Origin: Ruminococcaceae bacterium UBA6353
GTDB taxonomy: Bacteria > Bacillota > Clostridia > Oscillospirales > Acutalibacteraceae
Assembly: GCA_002437905.1 (NCBI GenBank)
Contig: DJRT01000002.1
Location: forward strand, 62,001 to 126,000
DNA length: 64,000 nt
Reading direction: 5' to 3'
Shown: positions 62,472 to 64,000 of the stretch, piece by piece
How the letters are laid out: the number at the start of each line of letters is the position of its first letter
Numbering within the stretch: position 1 is the first letter of the stretch
Program-made: the position numbers and the translations under genes
Notes under the pieces: generated by a model
Database searches by the model: none
Told to the model about the DNA's origin: nothing
What the model saw: only the letters and a program-made list of their open reading frames with translations

Positions 62472-62669
62472 TTATTCCTCCGGCACGATCAGCGTGCAGT
62501 CGCCGCGGCGGAAATCCTCGATTGCCAGGCTGACCGGCTTCTCGGTCAGGATCTCCTTGTTTTCCTCGGCCTCATCCGCCACCTGGCGGGCACGCTTGGC
62601 CACGCCGATTACCACAGCATACCGGCTGTTCTCGCCCTTGAGTTCTTCAATATCATTGGGAGCTAACAT
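62472..62669 (-). CDS. rpoZ: RNA polymerase omega subunit
   Basis: A 65-residue subunit that helps assemble RNA polymerase. It has SRYAVVIGVAKRARQVADEA followed by KPVSLAIEDFRRGDC, the omega signature. It overlaps gmk by 17 bases, the usual gmk-rpoZ pair. Confidence 0.95.
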   Translation of the reverse strand: MLAPNDIEELKGENSRYAVVIGVAKRARQVADEAEENKEILTEKPVSLAIEDFRRGDCTLIVPEE

Positions 62670-63279
62670 CTTTCAAAACCTCCAAAACTGTATTTTCCAT
62701 GCGACGATAGCGCATAGACTCTGCATCGATGATGGTATTGATGCGGGCAACTGCCCGTTCCACCTCATCGTTGAGCACAACATACTGATAGCGGAAAGCC
62801 CGCATCAGCTCCGCCTGGGCAGTGGCCAAACGGCCACGCACCTTTTCCTCCGTCTCCGTACCGCGTTCGCGCAGGCGGCGCTCCAGCTCCTCCATGGACG
62901 GAATGGTAATAAAGATGGATACCAGATCCGCCCGGTGATCCATCACCTTTTCGGCACCCTGCACCTCGATCTCCAGCAGCACATTTTTCCCCTCGCTGAG
63001 CCAGCGGCGGATCGGCGCCTCCGGGGTACCATAGTAATTGCCGTTATACTCGGCATACTCCAAAAAGCCGTCGGCACGGATGGTTTTTTCAAACTCCTCA
63101 CGCGTGCGGAAGTAATAGTGTACCCCCTCCAGCTCACCCGGCCGGGGGGCACGCGTGGTCATGGAAACGGAAAGCACCGTGTCCTCGCGGGAAGAAAGCA
63201 GGGACTTGATGATCGTACCCTTACCGGAGCCGGACGGCCCGGACAGGACGATGAGCATGCCCTCCTTATTCCTGTTCAT
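62653..63279 (-). CDS. gmk: Guanylate kinase
   Basis: A 208-residue enzyme converting GMP to GDP. It shows the P-loop [40 protein letters not shown] and [12 protein letters not shown]. The start is ATG 63279, 7 bases after GGAGG; a further ATG seven codons in has its purine run too close. Its start overlaps the remA stop by 14 bases. Confidence 0.95.
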   Translation of the reverse strand: MNRNKEGMLIVLSGPSGSGKGTIIKSLLSSREDTVLSVSMTTRAPRPGELEGVHYYFRTREEFEKTIRADGFLEYAEYNGNYYGTPEAPIRRWLSEGKNVLLEIEVQGAEKVMDHRADLVSIFITIPSMEELERRLRERGTETEEKVRGRLATAQAELMRAFRYQYVVLNDEVERAVARINTIIDAESMRYRRMENTVLEVLKDVSSQ

Positions 63280-63529
63280 CGGCATCCTCCTCTGTATCAT
63301 CGGACAGGCGGTTGGCAACCGTCTCCGGCTGCACGGCGGACAGGATCACATGGTCACTGTCGGTGATCAGCACAGCGCGCGTACGGCGGCCGTAAGTCGC
63401 ATCAACCAGAGTACCGTTCTCCTTGGCATCCTGCACAATGCGCTTGATCGGCGCCGATTCCGGACTGACGATCGCAACCAAACGGCCGGCAGCCACCATG
63501 TTTCCAAAGCCAATGTTGATAAGTTTCAT
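63266..63529 (-). CDS. remA: RemA/DUF370 family regulator
   Basis: An 87-residue protein of the RemA family, a DNA-binding regulator of matrix genes and osmoprotection in Bacillus. It opens [30 protein letters not shown], highly conserved, followed by [22 protein letters not shown]. An acidic tail follows. It sits between yicC and gmk as in Bacillus. Confidence 0.94.
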   Translation of the reverse strand: MKLINIGFGNMVAAGRLVAIVSPESAPIKRIVQDAKENGTLVDATYGRRTRAVLITDSDHVILSAVQPETVANRLSDDTEEDADEQE

Positions 63530-63564
63530 ATTACCACACCTCTTTATCGCCGTTTTGACGGGTA

Positions 63565-64000
63565 TTATTCAATATTCTGGATCTGCTCACGGATCTTTTC
63601 GATCTCCGCCTTGATATCCACCACAATACGGGTCAGTTCGATATCACAGCACTTGGAGCCGATGGTATTGGTCTCCCGGTTCATCTCCTGCACAAGGAAA
63701 TCCAGCTTGCGGCCGATCGCCTCGCCGCTGTCCAGCAGCTGCCGGAGCTGGTCGATATGGCTGCGCAGACGCACCGTTTCCTCTGCCACGGCGATCTTAT
63801 CCGCATAGATAGCCGCCTCGGTCAGCAGACGGTTTTCGTCCACCGCAGCACCGTCAAGCAGCTCCCGCATGCGCGCCTCCACCTTCTGCATGTGCTCCTG
63901 CACTGTACGGGGAGAACGCTCCTCCACCGCCGACACCGCCTTCAGGATGGTATCGGCACGCGAAAGCACATCCGCCCGCAGGCGCTCTCCCTCACGCTCC
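63565..64000 (-). CDS. yicC: YicC family endoribonuclease, C-terminal part
   Basis: The last 145 or so codons of a gene that begins beyond the window; the frame is open to its edge. It carries the DUF1732 region of YicC ([28 protein letters not shown] and [21 protein letters not shown]), and the C-terminus [13 protein letters not shown] is standard. YicC-type proteins are metal-dependent RNases. The open frame upstream of an internal GTG at 63969 continues as [10 protein letters not shown], so that GTG is not the start. Confidence 0.93.
   Translation of the reverse strand, partial: EREGERLRADVLSRADTILKAVSAVEERSPRTVQEHMQKVEARMRELLDGAAVDENRLLTEAAIYADKIAVAEETVRLRSHIDQLRQLLDSGEAIGRKLDFLVQEMNRETNTIGSKCCDIELTRIVVDIKAEIEKIREQIQNIE

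Overview
The window is a GC-rich chromosomal segment of an endospore-forming member of the Clostridia, most likely an Oscillospiraceae/Ruminococcaceae relative. The call rests on spoIVA, sipL (SPOCS plus LysM, a clostridial trait), spoVM, cotJABC, a SpoIVFB-type protease and Gram-positive division genes (sepF, divIVA, ylmH). The yicC-to-spoVM gene order matches the conserved Firmicutes cluster. From about 5.8 kb onward nearly everything is on the minus strand, in long tightly packed operons with 4-base stop/start overlaps.

Layout. 1-3.9 kb (+): end of a phosphate uptake operon (pstA end, pstB, phoU, PhoB/PhoR-type pair). 4.0-5.8 kb (+): a glycolipid glycosyltransferase and a PlsY-like acyltransferase. 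5.8-9.9 kb (-): a mother-cell sporulation block, spoIVA - LytM peptidase - spoIVFB - cotJABC. 10-13.9 kb (-): polyamine transporter potABCD with a structured leader. 14.2-18.5 kb (+): three genes for leaderless peptidoglycan-binding/SpoIID-like proteins, then a MOP flippase. 18.5-20.7 kb (-): SGNH hydrolase, rluD, lspA. 20.8-32.1 kb (-): miaB-ylbF-mutS-mutL-miaA-(HlyD-like)-yggS-sepF-ylmH-divIVA, combining mismatch repair, tRNA modification and division. 32.1-33.7 kb: a 1.6 kb insertion sequence with imperfect terminal inverted repeats and a TATATA duplication, inserted at the start point of the predicted miaB promoter. 33.8-37.5 kb (-): mgsA, hisS, aspS. 37.5-43.1 kb (-): minD and mreB-mreC-mreD-mrdA. 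43.2-44.8 kb (-): dusB-maf. 44.9-47.5 kb (+): a YitT-type protein, tRNA-Gly(CCC), a polysaccharide deacetylase and rubrerythrin. 47.5-48.9 kb (-): an AGCS symporter. 49-64 kb (-): sipL, then the long housekeeping operon yicC-remA-gmk-rpoZ-priA-def-fmt-yugP-rsmB-rlmN-prpC-prkC-rsgA-thiN, a 53-codon membrane peptide, and spoVM.

How it fits together. SpoVM, SpoIVA and SipL form the platform on which the coat assembles around the forespore, and all three are here. spoIVA and sipL share a promoter-like motif (CATARGCATA at the -10), and cotJABC has a near-consensus sigma-E promoter. MreBCD/PBP2, SepF, DivIVA, MinD and PrkC/PrpC cover cell shape, division and envelope signalling. The two tiny genes at 50.68-50.93 kb are the easiest to overlook. 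The least explained unit is the three-gene leaderless peptidoglycan module at 14.2-16.9 kb.

All calls come from reading the sequence and from knowledge of the families. No database search or structure prediction was run.
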